Source: Bifidobacterium sp. ESL0790 (GTDB taxonomy: Bacteria; Actinomycetota; Actinomycetes; Actinomycetales; Bifidobacteriaceae). From it: a stretch of DNA of 64,000 bases. A model generated the notes under the pieces. That model was given only the letters and a program-made list of their open reading frames with translations. It made no database searches and was not told where the DNA came from. Shown here piece after piece: positions 19,580-28,177 of the stretch. The DNA is taken from assembly GCF_029395435.1 (NCBI RefSeq), contig NZ_CP113915.1, forward strand, positions 1,922,001 to 1,986,000, given 5' to 3'. The translations under genes were made by a program, and so were the position numbers. Each line of letters begins with the position of its first letter. Position 1 is the stretch's first letter.

Positions 19580-20473
19580 TCAGACGATCTTCTCGACCTG
19601 GCTGAAACCGAGCTCGACAGGGGTGTCGCGCCCGAAGATGGAGACCAGGACGGTGAGCTTCTGGGTGGCGGGCTCCACGTCGGAGACCGCGCCAGCCATG
19701 GTGGCGAAAGGCCCGTCGATGACGGTGACCTGGTCGCCGGCCTTGTAGGAGACCTCGACGGTGCGCTTCTTGGCGGCGGCGGGCTTGTCGCCAGCCTCCT
19801 TGAGCGCCTGGGACGAGATCATCGGGGCCATCATCTTGACGACCTCCTTGCGGCTCAGCGGCGCCGGCTCCTTGGTGGGGCCGACAAAACCGGTGACGCC
19901 TTCGGTCTCGCGCACGATACGGCGGGCATTCTCGTCGGGCCACATGCGGATGAGCACATAGCCGGGGACGCGCACGCGGGTGACGACCTTCTTGCCCTTG
20001 TCGGTGTGCTTCTCGACCTCTTCGAGCGGCACCTCAATCTGGAAAATCTGGTCTTCGAGGCCGTAGCTCTGGATACGCGACTCGACGTTGGCCTTCACGC
20101 GCTTCTCATAGCCGGAATAGGTGTGGAGCACATACCACTTGCCGTCCAGGCCACGCAGGCTCTTGGAGAATTCCTCGACGGCCTTGGTACCGGCGTCCTC
20201 AACGTTTTCGGTATCGGCGTCAGCGTCAGCGTCGGTGCCAGCAGCGGCGGCATCGGTATCACCCTCAGCACCCTCAGCGGGCTTGGCTTCGGCCGCCTCG
20301 GCGCTGTCGGCATCAGCGTTCGCGCCCTCGTCAACGGACTCGGCCGGCTGGTTCTCGGCGGTCGTGGTGTCCTCGGAGGCGGCTGCGGGCTGCGCGGCCT
20401 CGGCCGTCGCGGCGTCATCCTGCGGCTGGTCGGGCAGCGCGTCGAGGTTTTCGAGATTCACTTCATTATCCAT
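19580..20473 (-). CDS. nusG: Transcription termination/antitermination factor NusG with acidic N-terminal extension
   Basis: A 297-residue NusG. The core has the NGN domain ([20 protein letters not shown] through [12 protein letters not shown]) and a C-terminal KOW domain ([19 protein letters not shown]). It binds RNA polymerase and couples it to Rho or the ribosome. Residues 1-105 are an Ala/Glu/Asp-rich extension with no predicted fold; similar but shorter extensions are common in actinobacterial NusG. ATG 20473 has AAGGTG nine bases upstream. A GTG at 20485 lacks such a site. It lies 16 nt after secE in the same operon. Confidence 0.96.
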   Translation of the reverse strand: MDNEVNLENLDALPDQPQDDAATAEAAQPAAASEDTTTAENQPAESVDEGANADADSAEAAEAKPAEGAEGDTDAAAAGTDADADADTENVEDAGTKAVEEFSKSLRGLDGKWYVLHTYSGYEKRVKANVESRIQSYGLEDQIFQIEVPLEEVEKHTDKGKKVVTRVRVPGYVLIRMWPDENARRIVRETEGVTGFVGPTKEPAPLSRKEVVKMMAPMISSQALKEAGDKPAAAKKRTVEVSYKAGDQVTVIDGPFATMAGAVSDVEPATQKLTVLVSIFGRDTPVELGFSQVEKIV

Positions 20474-20501
20474 ACTGTTTGTCACCTTAAAGTTTTCTAT
20501 A

Positions 20502-20729
20502 TCAGCCGAAGATCCAAAGGGTCAGCTTGCCAAGACCCAAATCCATGCCCGTGACGGCGGCCATGAGCAGCACCACGAAAATGAACACGGCGACGGACCA
20601 ACCGGCCAGCTCTTTGGTGGTCGGCGTGACGACCTTGCGCAGCTCATCGATAATCTGCTTGATGAACAAGCCGATACGCATGAATACGTTCGGTTTGACG
20701 CTCTCTTCAGAATCGTGTGCCTTCGCCAT
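20502..20729 (-). CDS. secE: Preprotein translocase subunit SecE
   Basis: A 75-residue membrane protein that clamps SecY in the Sec channel. It has the SecE amphipathic segment ([20 protein letters not shown]) and one membrane helix at about 45-66 ([14 protein letters not shown]). Single-helix SecE is normal for actinobacteria. ATG 20729 has AAGGACGG upstream. The order tRNA-Trp, secE, nusG, rplK, rplA is typical of the phylum. Confidence 0.96.
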   Translation of the reverse strand: MAKAHDSEESVKPNVFMRIGLFIKQIIDELRKVVTPTTKELAGWSVAVFIFVVLLMAAVTGMDLGLGKLTLWIFG

Positions 20730-20758
20730 ATCCGTCCTTCGTTTGGCTTTTCAATACT

Positions 20759-20834
20759 TGGCAGGGAAGGCGGGACTCGAACCCACAACCTACGGTTTTG
20801 GAGACCGTTGCGCTACCAATTGCGCCACTTCCCT
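20759..20834 (-). tRNA. tRNA-Trp (anticodon CCA)
   Basis: A 76-nt cloverleaf on the minus strand. The acceptor AGGGAAG pairs with CTTCCCT, followed by G and an encoded CCA end. The anticodon loop is CTCCAAA, giving CCA. The T arm has GGTTCGAGTCC. It sits just upstream of secE. Confidence 0.97.
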
Positions 20835-20983
20835 AGGTGAACTCTGTCCACGATACTCGAAGCACGAGACCATGCGACATAAACCGCCGAGGTAATAGCT
20901 TAGCGAGTTTTCGTCGTTTCGTCCACTCCGTGCGTCGTGTCATCGAAGCGGTGATTCGGGCGACGATACCGAATCGGGTTGGC

Positions 20984-21030
20984 GCGATTCACGCAGCGCG
21001 ATCTGTTCAATGCGATTCACGCAGCGCGAT
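20984..21030. repeat. Short direct repeat
   Basis: GCGATTCACGCAGCGCGAT occurs twice (20984-21002 and 21012-21030), between the aspartate aminotransferase stop and tRNA-Trp. A third partial copy of the GCGATTCAC part follows. Confidence 0.7.
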
Positions 21031-21077
21031 TCACTCGATTCGAATCACCGCCCCAGCCAGCAGGATACGGAACCTGT

Positions 21078-22283
21078 TCAGCCGACCCACACCTTGAACC
21101 GGCGCATGCCCTCCGCCAGATCGTCGTCGGCGAGCGCGTACGAGAAGCGCAGGAAGCCGGGGGCTCCGAACGCCTCGCCCGGCACGGCGGCGACGTGGCC
21201 TTCGTCGAGCAGCAGGGCCGCGAGATCGGCGGACGTCTTGGCGACGGAGCCCTTGGGACCGACCGGACGGCCGAGCAGCTCACGCACGTCGGCGAAAGCG
21301 TAGAACGCGCCCTTGGGCGTGCGGCAGGTAACGCCGGGGATATCGTTCAACGCGGCGACGATAGTCTTGCGGCGCTTGTCGAACGCGGCGCGCATCTGTG
21401 AGACGGCGTCGAGCGGACCGGCCACCGCGGTCAACGCGGCCTGCTGCGAGACGTCGGCGACGTTGGAGGTCATATGGCCCTGCAGTTTGGCGGCGGCCTT
21501 GGCGACCGGCTCGGGGCCGATGAGCCAGCCGACGCGCCAGCCGGTCATGGCGTAGGTCTTGGCCACGCCGTTGAGCACGATGAGCTGGTCGCGCACCTCG
21601 GGCACCACCGCGCCGATATACGCGGTTTTCACGCCGTCATAGGTCAAGTGTTCGTAAATCTCGTCGCTCAGCACCCAGACGTGGTGCTCGACGGCCCACT
21701 CGCCCACCGCGCGCATGGTCTCCTCGCTCCACACCGCACCCGTGGGGTTCGACGGGGAGTTGACCATGATCGCCTTGGTGCGCGGAGTTCGCGCGGCCTC
21801 AAGCGCCTCGACGCTCGGCTCGAATCCGTGCTCGGCGTCGCTGAAGACCTCGACGGGCTTGCCGCCGGCCAGTTTCACGGCCTCGGGATATGTGGTCCAA
21901 TATGGTGTGGGGATGATGACCTCGTCGCCGGGGTTGACGATGACCTGCAAGGCCTCGTAGACGGCCTGCTTGCCACCGTTGGTGATGACGACCTGGTCGG
22001 GCGATACCTCGTAGCCGGAATCGCGCAGGGTTTTGGCGGCGACGGCCTTGCGCAGCGGGGGCAGGCCCGGCGTCGGCGTATAGCGGTGGTTCTTCGGGTC
22101 GCGGCAGGCGTTGGCGGCGGCCTCGACGATGTAGTCGGGAGTAGGGAAGTTCGGCTCGCCCGCGCCGAAGCCGATGACGTCGACGCCGGCGGCCTTCATC
22201 GCCTTGGCCTTCGCGTCCACGGCCAGTGTGGCGCTCGGTGCCACGTTATCGACACGGTCACTCAACGTTTGCCAGTCTGCCAT
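21078..22283 (-). CDS. Pyridoxal-phosphate aspartate aminotransferase (class I)
   Basis: A 401-residue class I aminotransferase. It has [13 protein letters not shown] near the start, [11 protein letters not shown], and the PLP lysine in [13 protein letters not shown] (Lys242), with a C-terminal RFSYA substrate-carboxylate arginine. It most likely interconverts aspartate and oxaloacetate with glutamate, feeding the lysine/threonine genes found later in the window. Some members also act on prephenate or alanine, so the exact substrate is inferred. The start ATG has GGGAGA nine bases upstream. Confidence 0.93.
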   Translation of the reverse strand: MADWQTLSDRVDNVAPSATLAVDAKAKAMKAAGVDVIGFGAGEPNFPTPDYIVEAAANACRDPKNHRYTPTPGLPPLRKAVAAKTLRDSGYEVSPDQVVITNGGKQAVYEALQVIVNPGDEVIIPTPYWTTYPEAVKLAGGKPVEVFSDAEHGFEPSVEALEAARTPRTKAIMVNSPSNPTGAVWSEETMRAVGEWAVEHHVWVLSDEIYEHLTYDGVKTAYIGAVVPEVRDQLIVLNGVAKTYAMTGWRVGWLIGPEPVAKAAAKLQGHMTSNVADVSQQAALTAVAGPLDAVSQMRAAFDKRRKTIVAALNDIPGVTCRTPKGAFYAFADVRELLGRPVGPKGSVAKTSADLAALLLDEGHVAAVPGEAFGAPGFLRFSYALADDDLAEGMRRFKVWVG

Positions 22284-22425
22284 TTCGCATCTCCCGCGTT
22301 TCGGTGGTAATTACCACCTCAAGACTAGACCGCCGTAGCGAATTGGCCAGACGAACGTGCACATATCGGGATACAGGGTATCGCCGGCAAATCCCATCCC
22401 CGACCAAAGTGCACTCATACGTTTG

Positions 22426-22538
22426 TGCCATATTCAGGCCACTGACGCACTCCCAGTGGCTCATTTCTGGCGCAACCCTACAATTGCGCCATATTTAGGC
22501 CACTGACATCGCCTCAGCGGCCTAAATATGGCGCAATT
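22426..22538. repeat. Inverted-repeat pair (family C) after proB
   Basis: A perfect 20-bp stem AATTGCGCCATATTTAGGCC (22482-22501) pairs with 22519-22538; its loop holds a further CTGA/TCAG pair. Next to it, 22426-22476, is a degenerate copy of the same stem (TTGTGCCATATTCAGGCCACTG and TGGCGCAA). The perfect copy begins 10 nt past the proB stop, so it may act as its terminator. Confidence 0.85.
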
Positions 22539-22548
22539 TTCTATAAAT

Positions 22549-23694
22549 TTACAGGAGGACCAGATCGTCGCGATGGACAAGCGGATGGGCGTATTCCTCG
22601 CCGAGCAGGCGTTTGAGCTGGCTGGTATCGCGGCCCAAGGTGCGCGGTATCTCCTCGGAATCGAATCCCGAAAGCCCTTTGGCGATATGGTTGCCGCTCT
22701 CGTCATCGATCCACACCGGATCGCCGGCGGAGAACTCGCCATGCACCTCCACGACACCAGCGGACAAGAGGCTTGCTTTGCCGCCGAGCACGGCTTCCAC
22801 CGCACCCTGATCGGCGACCAGCGAACCACGGGGATTCGCGGCGAACCCGATCCACAGGCGGCGCGAGGAATCACGGTGGGCCGCAGGCGCGAAAGCGGTG
22901 CCTGTCTGGTTGCCCTCCAACGTGTCACCGGCATGCGTGGCGCTGGTGAGTACCACGGGGATGCCCGACGACACGGCCACGCGCGCGGCCTCAAGTTTGG
23001 TGACCATGCCGCCCGAACCGACACCCGAGGTGCTGCCACCCACCGACACCTCGGCGAGCGCCTGATCCACGTCAGGGACGAAATCGATGTGGCGCGCGTC
23101 CGGCTGGCTGGGAGGCGCAGTATAGAGACCGTCGACGTCGGTGAGCAGAACCAGCGCGTCAGCACGCACGAGGTTGGCGACCAAGGTAGAAAGCCTGTCG
23201 TTATCGCCAAAACGAATCTCGTTGGTGGCCAGCGCGTCGTTTTCGTTGACGATTGGCACCACACCAAGGTTCACGAGGCGCTGCAAGGTGCGTTGGGCGT
23301 TGCGATAGCGCGAAGCGTGCATCGTATCGTCGGCGGTCAGGAGAATCTGGCCGACACGCACGCCGAAACGGGCGAACGAGGTCTCGTAATGCTGCATCAG
23401 CAGGCCTTGGCCCACGGAGGCGGCGGCCTGCTGGGTGGAGACATCCTGCGGTCGGGAATCAAAACCCAGCGGGCCGAAACCCGCCGCGATGGCGCCCGAG
23501 GAGACCAAAACCACAGACGTGCCACGTTGCTTGGCTTTCGCCAAAACCTCAACCAGCGAGTTGAGGCGTTCGACATCCAAATGGCCGGACGGCTTGGTCA
23601 ACGAGCTGGAACCGACCTTCACCACCACCGTGCGCGCCTGGCGCACCGCATCGCGGACCTCCTGCTCGCCCTGCTCGGTCTTCTGCTGCTTCAT
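22549..23694 (-). CDS. proB: Glutamate 5-kinase
   Basis: A 381-residue kinase for the first step of proline synthesis, phosphorylating glutamate. The amino acid kinase domain starts VVVKVGSSSLT and carries LLTDVDGLY and GGMVTKLEAA. The C-terminal 100 residues form a PUA domain (ADQGAVEAVLGGKASLL onward). Length fits the two-domain form. It begins 9 nt after obgE, so both are probably co-transcribed, as in many actinobacteria. proA is not next to it. Confidence 0.96.
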   Translation of the reverse strand: MKQQKTEQGEQEVRDAVRQARTVVVKVGSSSLTKPSGHLDVERLNSLVEVLAKAKQRGTSVVLVSSGAIAAGFGPLGFDSRPQDVSTQQAAASVGQGLLMQHYETSFARFGVRVGQILLTADDTMHASRYRNAQRTLQRLVNLGVVPIVNENDALATNEIRFGDNDRLSTLVANLVRADALVLLTDVDGLYTAPPSQPDARHIDFVPDVDQALAEVSVGGSTSGVGSGGMVTKLEAARVAVSSGIPVVLTSATHAGDTLEGNQTGTAFAPAAHRDSSRRLWIGFAANPRGSLVADQGAVEAVLGGKASLLSAGVVEVHGEFSAGDPVWIDDESGNHIAKGLSGFDSEEIPRTLGRDTSQLKRLLGEEYAHPLVHRDDLVLL

Positions 23695-23703
23695 ATCGTG
23701 AAC

Positions 23704-25515
23704 TTACGCCTTGCCCTTGCTTTTGTTGGCTTTATTGGCTTTGGAACGCTTGCCGGCCTTTGCGCTTTTGACGCTCTTGGAACCCGCCTGCGCCGATTCC
23801 TCGTCGTCGCGCTGCCTGACCACGGCATTGGCGTCATCATCGGAGTGGCCGGCGAGAATCCCCTGCTCGTCATGTCGATCGTCGTCGACGCTCGGATCGG
23901 CCCAGTGACCGATGGAGCGCTCCTCGCGCATGGCCTCGCGCACGGCGGTTTTGGCGTCCATCATCGCGTGGTATTCGCGGCGGCGCTCGACGTTGGTGCG
24001 GCGGCGAACTCTGTCGCCATCAGCACCGTCGTCAAGACGCAGATCTTTGCCACGGGCGCCCAACTGAGCGCCGTCAAGCATCTCGGCTCCGGCGGCGATG
24101 GTCGGATCCCAGTCGAAGGCGACCTCGTTGCGGCCCGTGCCGATGCGCACCTCGTTGCCCGGCTTGGCGCCATGGCGACGCAGGTCGTCCTCGACGCCCA
24201 GCTTGGCCAGGCGGTCGGCGAGATAGCCCACGGCCTCGTCGTTGTCGAAGTTCGTCTGGCGCACCCAACGCTCCGGCTTCGCGCCGGTGACGGTGAACCA
24301 CACGTTGCCGTTCTTGTCGCTTTCGCGCTCGACATGGAAGTCCTGGGAGGTGCCACGCTCGTCGTCCGCACGGCGGCGACGCCTGTGGGCGTTCTGCTCC
24401 AACGGCTTGATGACCACGCGGGCCTCGTCGCGCTCCTGCTCCTCCTCGGCTAATTTCGCGCGCAGCTCGACGACCATCTTGCCCAAAGCGAAGCCAAGCT
24501 CCTTCAGGCCCTCGTGCGAGGCGGTGGAGACGATGAAGGTCTTGAGCCCCATCTTCTCGAACTCAGGGCGCACAAATTCCGCCAATTCCTTGGCCTCAGG
24601 CACGTCGGCCTTGTTGAGGATGACCACACGCGGGCGCTCGGGAATCGGGATGACGCCAATCGGAAGCTTCAGCTTGCTAGCGTATTGGGCAAGCTCGTTC
24701 TCCAGCGCGTTGTAGTCGGAGATCGGGTCACGGCCCGGCTCCAAGGTGGCGCAATCGATGACGTGGGCGATGATCTCGGTGCGCTCGATGTGGCGCAGGA
24801 ACTCGAGGCCGAGGCCCTTGCCCTCCGAGGCGCCCGGAATCAGCCCCGGCACGTCGGCGATGGTGTAGCGATATTCGTCCATCTTCACCACGCCGAGGTT
24901 CGGCACCAGGGTGGTGAAGGGATAGTCCGCGATCTTCGGCTTGGCGGAACTCATCGCGGCGATCAGGCTGGACTTGCCGGCCGATGGGAAGCCGACCAGC
25001 GCCACGTCGGCGATGGACTTGAGCTCGAGGATCACGTCGCGTTCCTCACCCGGCTCACCCAGCAGCGCGAAGCCTGGCGCGCGGCGGGTCTTGTTGGCCA
25101 GCGCCGCGTTGCCTAGGCCACCCATGCCACCCGCCGCGGCGACGAAACGGTCGCCCGCATGGCGCAGGTCGGCCAGCTCACGGCCGGGGTGCTTCGACTG
25201 CCCCTGTGGGCCTTTCGCCTCGAAAATCACCGTTCCCGGCGGCACCGGCAGCACCACGTCGGCGCCCTTGGAGCCGTCCTTGGTGTCGCCGAGACCCATG
25301 GTGCCGCTCGCCGCGCTGCGGTGGGGCACGAAGCGGTAATCCAGCAGGCTGTTGGCGTTGCTGTCGGCCATGAAGATGACCGAACCGCCGTCTCCGCCAT
25401 TGCCGCCGTTCGGCCCGGCGAGGGGCTTGTACTTCTCGCGCTTGATGCCCGCGGACCCGTTGCCGCCGTCTCCGCCCTTGACGTGGACGGTCACTCTATC
25501 TACAAAGTCTGTCAT
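23704..25515 (-). CDS. obgE: Obg-family GTPase with extended C-terminus
   Basis: A 603-residue GTPase linked to large-subunit maturation and stress control. The Obg glycine-rich domain spans about 1-160 ([16 protein letters not shown]). The G domain has G1 [10 protein letters not shown] near 172, G3 DVPGLI and G4 NKAD. An OCT domain follows near 400-480 ([20 protein letters not shown]). The remaining 120 residues are charged, ending in a lysine-rich tail like KSKGKA. That tail is longer than in most Obg proteins. The start has AAGGAATC upstream. Confidence 0.96.
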   Translation of the reverse strand: MTDFVDRVTVHVKGGDGGNGSAGIKREKYKPLAGPNGGNGGDGGSVIFMADSNANSLLDYRFVPHRSAASGTMGLGDTKDGSKGADVVLPVPPGTVIFEAKGPQGQSKHPGRELADLRHAGDRFVAAAGGMGGLGNAALANKTRRAPGFALLGEPGEERDVILELKSIADVALVGFPSAGKSSLIAAMSSAKPKIADYPFTTLVPNLGVVKMDEYRYTIADVPGLIPGASEGKGLGLEFLRHIERTEIIAHVIDCATLEPGRDPISDYNALENELAQYASKLKLPIGVIPIPERPRVVILNKADVPEAKELAEFVRPEFEKMGLKTFIVSTASHEGLKELGFALGKMVVELRAKLAEEEQERDEARVVIKPLEQNAHRRRRRADDERGTSQDFHVERESDKNGNVWFTVTGAKPERWVRQTNFDNDEAVGYLADRLAKLGVEDDLRRHGAKPGNEVRIGTGRNEVAFDWDPTIAAGAEMLDGAQLGARGKDLRLDDGADGDRVRRRTNVERRREYHAMMDAKTAVREAMREERSIGHWADPSVDDDRHDEQGILAGHSDDDANAVVRQRDDEESAQAGSKSVKSAKAGKRSKANKANKSKGKA

Positions 25516-25651
25516 GATTCCTTACCATACCGGTGGGTGTTCATCTTGCCACATCCCCGCCGACGAACCCACAAATTATCGTTTTGGGCAAAATGGCACA
25601 GTAGGCCGAACGACGATTCGCAAACAAGTCTGGTGAGGAACCATGAACGGG

Positions 25652-25858
25652 CTATAACGCCTTCACCGTTTCTTCGCACCTATACATATCGCACAAGCGG
25701 TTAAGACTATCCCGCTCCTTCGCAGTAAGAGGTCTTAACTGGATAGCAGCACCTGGCGCAAGCGGAAAAGCATCGTTTTCGGCTTCCTCAGCCAACTTAT
25801 CCATTTCCTGCTCAGTAATATGGAATCTCTCGTAAATCTCTTCTTCGGTTAACATCAC
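25652..25858 (-). CDS. Antitoxin-like small protein, paralog A of four
   Basis: A 68-residue acidic protein and the last copy of a four-gene tandem family. The N-terminal pattern EEEIYERFHITEQEMDKLAEEAENDAFP recalls a helix-turn-helix; it is followed by the family phrase RPLT. Its C-terminus (KERDSLNRLCDMYRC) differs from the other three, which end in WDYWDA...ATA. I favour GTG 25858 because copy B has only this GTG and all copies share GGAAAGGCACAAT upstream. ATG 25876 would add six residues. Role as antitoxin is inferred from size, charge and the toxin-like gene upstream in the same operon. Confidence 0.65.
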   Translation of the reverse strand: MMLTEEEIYERFHITEQEMDKLAEEAENDAFPLAPGAAIQLRPLTAKERDSLNRLCDMYRCEETVKAL

Positions 25859-25885
25859 CTCATTGTGCCTTTCCATACGCTCTAC

Positions 25886-26116
25886 CTAAGCAGTTGCAGT
25901 AGCAACCCGCTTCTTAGCTTCCTCGGCATCCTTAGCGTCCCAGTAATCCCACGCTCGATTGATGGATTCCTGCATCTCGGACGTCATTGGCCTTACTTGG
26001 ACAATGGAATCGGGGTCTACATGAAAAGTCCCATTTTCCGCCGCCTCAATGCACTCATCCATTTCTTCTCGCGTCATACCGAGCATTTCGCAAATCTCTT
26101 CTTCGTTTAACGTCAC
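25886..26116 (-). CDS. Antitoxin-like small protein, paralog B of four
   Basis: A 76-residue acidic protein, second-last of the tandem set. Order of parts: EEEICEMLGMTREEMDE, ENGTFHVDPDS, RPMTSEMQESINRAWDYWDA, and a KKR-VATATA tail. It is most like copy C in the C-terminal half. The start is GTG 26116, since the codon homologous to the ATG of its neighbours is ACG here. Base composition is clearly richer in A and T than the flanking obgE and rpmA. No known family was recognised; antitoxin is an inference from context. Confidence 0.68.
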   Translation of the reverse strand: MTLNEEEICEMLGMTREEMDECIEAAENGTFHVDPDSIVQVRPMTSEMQESINRAWDYWDAKDAEEAKKRVATATA

Positions 26117-26143
26117 CTCATTGTGCCTTTCCGTACGCTCTAT

Positions 26144-26374
26144 CTAAGCAGTTGCAGCAGCGACTTGTTTCTTCGCATTCTTGGCGTCTTGAGCGTCCCA
26201 GTAATCCCACGCCCGATTAATGGATTCCTGCATCTCAGGCGTCATTGGCCTTACATGGGCAACAGAATCCAGATCCACGTGGAAAGTCCCATTTTTTAGC
26301 GCCTCAACAGACTCTTCAATTTCCTGTTCCGTGATGTCAAATTGCTCGTAAATCTCTGCTTCGCTTAACGTCAC
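26144..26374 (-). CDS. Antitoxin-like small protein, paralog C of four
   Basis: A 76-residue acidic protein with EIYEQFDITEQEIEES, KNGTFHVDLDS, RPMTPEMQESINRAWDYWDA and a KKQVAAATA tail. It shares almost its whole C-terminal half with copy B, which points to recent duplication. The start GTG 26374 is chosen by analogy to B, with GGAAAGG nine bases upstream. ATG 26392 is an alternative. Same operon direction as the toxin-like gene. Confidence 0.68.
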   Translation of the reverse strand: MTLSEAEIYEQFDITEQEIEESVEALKNGTFHVDLDSVAHVRPMTPEMQESINRAWDYWDAQDAKNAKKQVAAATA

Positions 26375-26404
26375 CACATTGTGCCTTTCCATACGTTCTA
26401 ACGT

Positions 26405-26629
26405 CTAAGCAGTCGCAGCAGCAACCTGTTTCTTCGCCTTCTCAGCATCCTTAGCGTCCCAGTACGCCACCGCCCTATTAATCGACGCCCGTACTTCAGG
26501 AGTAATCGGCCTCAGCTTAATGAGCGAATCATGGTCCACTGGAAAAGTATCGTTTTCAACTTCTTCAGCCAACTTATCCATTTCCTCTTCCGTAATGTGG
26601 AACCGCCTGCATATTTCTTTTTCGTTCAT
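26405..26629 (-). CDS. Antitoxin-like small protein, paralog D of four (toxin-proximal)
   Basis: A 74-residue acidic protein, first of the set after the toxin-like gene. It begins MNEKEICRRFHITEEEMDKL, then ENDTFPVDHDS, RPITPEVRASINRAVAYWDA and KKQVAAATA. Its N-half is closest to copy A, and its C-half to B and C, so the array looks mosaic. ATG 26629 has a good AGAGGT site 4 nt upstream and starts 10 nt after the toxin-like stop codon, which argues for coupled expression. Confidence 0.72.
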   Translation of the reverse strand: MNEKEICRRFHITEEEMDKLAEEVENDTFPVDHDSLIKLRPITPEVRASINRAVAYWDAKDAEKAKKQVAAATA

Positions 26630-26639
26630 TATTACCTCT

Positions 26640-26903
26640 CTATAACATTCCAAGTTCTTTTAGTATACCTTTTGTCGGGGGCGTATAAGCATGGAAAATA
26701 AGCCACTTGCCATAATCATCAAAAGTTGCAACTAATTCCAACGATCGCCCATATCGGTCAACTCCTATAGCAACCCAACGGTTGGAATTCCCATCCCTTT
26801 GACTCATATGAATCATCCGATGCCACGCGGCACGCACGTCGGCATCGGTGATGTCAGGGTGGCGCTGGTGGATGCGCGGGTGGATGATCGGCTCTTCGTT
26901 CAT
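26640..26903 (-). CDS. Small toxin-like protein, possible BrnT/RelE-fold ribonuclease
   Basis: An 87-residue protein beginning MNEEPIIHPRIHQRHPDIT. Layout: His/Arg-rich N-terminus, a helix with DVRAAWHRMI, then strands WVAIGVDRYGRSLELVATFD and KWLIFHAYTPPTK. The pattern of a short basic helix followed by GxDxxGRxLELV and a final HAxTPPTK strand resembles BrnT-like toxins of the RelE superfamily; this is by eye only. It sits first in an operon with four acidic small proteins. ATG 26903 starts before the conserved part; an in-frame ATG at 26981 would add 26 residues not matching the rest. Confidence 0.62.
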   Translation of the reverse strand: MNEEPIIHPRIHQRHPDITDADVRAAWHRMIHMSQRDGNSNRWVAIGVDRYGRSLELVATFDDYGKWLIFHAYTPPTKGILKELGML

Positions 26904-26971
26904 GATTCCATTGAAAAGGAAATCGGACGAAAACCGAAGGAAAATCGGGTTATGTGGTCGAACGGTTGGGG

Positions 26972-27115
26972 TTATCCACATTTGAGGCGTGTCGCGGGGT
27001 CAGGCGAAAAGTTATCCACCGGAAATAACGGTGCGCCGAACAGGTTATCCACAAATCATACAGACAGGAAAGAAGTTATCCACAAATCAGACAGACAGAT
27101 GAGAAGCCATCCACA
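26972..27115. repeat. Row of five DnaA-box-like 9-mers with 31-bp iterons
   Basis: TTATCCACA or near matches start at 26972, 27012 (ending C), 27045, 27076 and 27107 (CC at the start), all in the same direction. The last three sit in 31-bp direct repeats, consensus GTTATCCACAAATC followed by ACAGACAG. They lie 70-210 nt upstream of the toxin-like gene. No dnaA, dnaN or rpmH is nearby, so this is not the usual oriC setting. Confidence 0.85.
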
Positions 27116-27226
27116 AACATGCCATCAGAAATCAACCATTTAGGGTCATAGACCGAATACTTTGGCTTATAAAACCCTGGTCAACATTCCCTATAACCCA
27201 CTACCTACGTGGCAAAACAAAACGCA

Positions 27227-27258
27227 AAAAGGCCGCACCCCAAAGGGCACGACCTTTT
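27227..27258 (-). terminator. Terminator of rplU-rpmA
   Basis: On the minus strand AAGGTCGTGCCC and GGGTGCGGCCTT pair with wobbles around TTTG, followed by TTTTTGCG, 26 nt past the rpmA stop. Confidence 0.8.
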
Positions 27259-27283
27259 CTTAAAAGCTACTGGCTCGGCTGTC

Positions 27284-27535
27284 TCACTCGGAGACGACGT
27301 CGACGACCTTGCGATCGCGGCGGACGCCGAACTTCACGTTGCCGTCGGACAGCGCGAACAGGGTGTGATCCTTGCCGGTGCCGACATTCTCGCCGGCGTG
27401 GAACTTGGTGCCACGCTGACGCACGATGATGTTGCCGGCGACGACAGGCTCGCCACCGAACTTCTTGACGCCGAGGTATTGCGCGCTCGAATCGCGACCG
27501 TTGCGGGAAGCGGATGCGCCCTTCTTATGTGCCAT
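27284..27535 (-). CDS. rpmA: 50S ribosomal protein L27
   Basis: An 83-residue L27 of normal length, whose N-terminus reaches the peptidyl transferase centre. It starts [16 protein letters not shown] and contains [18 protein letters not shown] and [22 protein letters not shown] lies upstream. It follows rplU by 38 nt; rplU-rpmA is the standard pair. obgE, often third in this operon, is here separated by the antitoxin-like array. Confidence 0.98.
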   Translation of the reverse strand: MAHKKGASASRNGRDSSAQYLGVKKFGGEPVVAGNIIVRQRGTKFHAGENVGTGKDHTLFALSDGNVKFGVRRDRKVVDVVSE

Positions 27536-27573
27536 TGTCTTTTCCTTTCAGTCCTTGATTGCCGTTGCCGAAA

Positions 27574-27882
27574 TCAGGCGATGTCCGTGATCTTGATGAC
27601 GGAGAGCGGCTGACGATGGCCCTTGCGACGGGCGACACCGGTCTTGTTCTTGAACTTCTGAATGTTGATCTTCGGGCCCTTGGCCTCATCGTCAACGACC
27701 TCGGCCTTGACGGAGTGCTTGGCAAGATCCTTGGCGGCGAGCGTCACCTTGGCGCCGTCGACCACGAGCGCGACCGGGAACTCCACGGTATCGCCCTTCT
27801 TCGCATTGAGCCGGTTGACCAGGATGACGTCACCGACCTCGACCTTTTCCTGATGGCCACTGGCCTTCACAATCGCGTACAT
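27574..27882 (-). CDS. rplU: 50S ribosomal protein L21
   Basis: A 102-residue L21. It starts [18 protein letters not shown] and ends in the RNA-binding [21 protein letters not shown] block. AAGGAACGG lies upstream of ATG 27882. First gene of the rplU-rpmA pair; the 295-nt upstream gap should carry the promoter and leader. Confidence 0.98.
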   Translation of the reverse strand: MYAIVKASGHQEKVEVGDVILVNRLNAKKGDTVEFPVALVVDGAKVTLAAKDLAKHSVKAEVVDDEAKGPKINIQKFKNKTGVARRKGHRQPLSVIKITDIA

Positions 27883-28115
27883 ATTCCGTTCCTTGCTGTT
27901 TGAAAGCTAACCTGCCCAGCACGTTTGCGAGTCTCACAGCGAGTCTCATGGCCAGACACCAGTTTTTTAGAGTACACCGACCCTCGTACTTATGCAATTA
28001 CGATATCCACATGCCGCAACCGGCCTTGCAGACGGCGCGAATGGCGCTCGGAGCAACGCGACACACTCGGAATAATATCGAGCCATACCCCGCAAAACCG
28101 CAACAAAACCGAAAC

Positions 28116-28151
28116 GGCGTCATCGCAAACCGTCAGGTCCGCGATGACGCC
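28116..28151 (-). terminator. Terminator of RNase E/G gene
   Basis: An 11-bp perfect stem GGCGTCATCGC with GCGATGACGCC and a 14-nt loop, followed on the minus strand by GTTTCGGTTTTGTT. It starts 27 nt past the stop. Confidence 0.8.
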
Positions 28152-28177
28152 GCCGAACGTCGCTGAAGTGTGCCGCC

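Noticed and set aside
20759..20834. tRNA-Trp as integration site of a mobile element
   Set aside because: No integrase and no copy of the tRNA 3' end were found in the flanks. The short direct repeat at 20984-21030 is unrelated to the tRNA sequence.
22528..24453. 641-residue open frame on the plus strand
   Set aside because: Opposite proB and obgE, both certain; no motif or ribosome binding site.
26972..27115. Chromosomal origin oriC
   Set aside because: The DnaA boxes fit, but there is no dnaA, dnaN, rpmH or gyrB and no clear AT-rich unwinding element; all boxes point one way.
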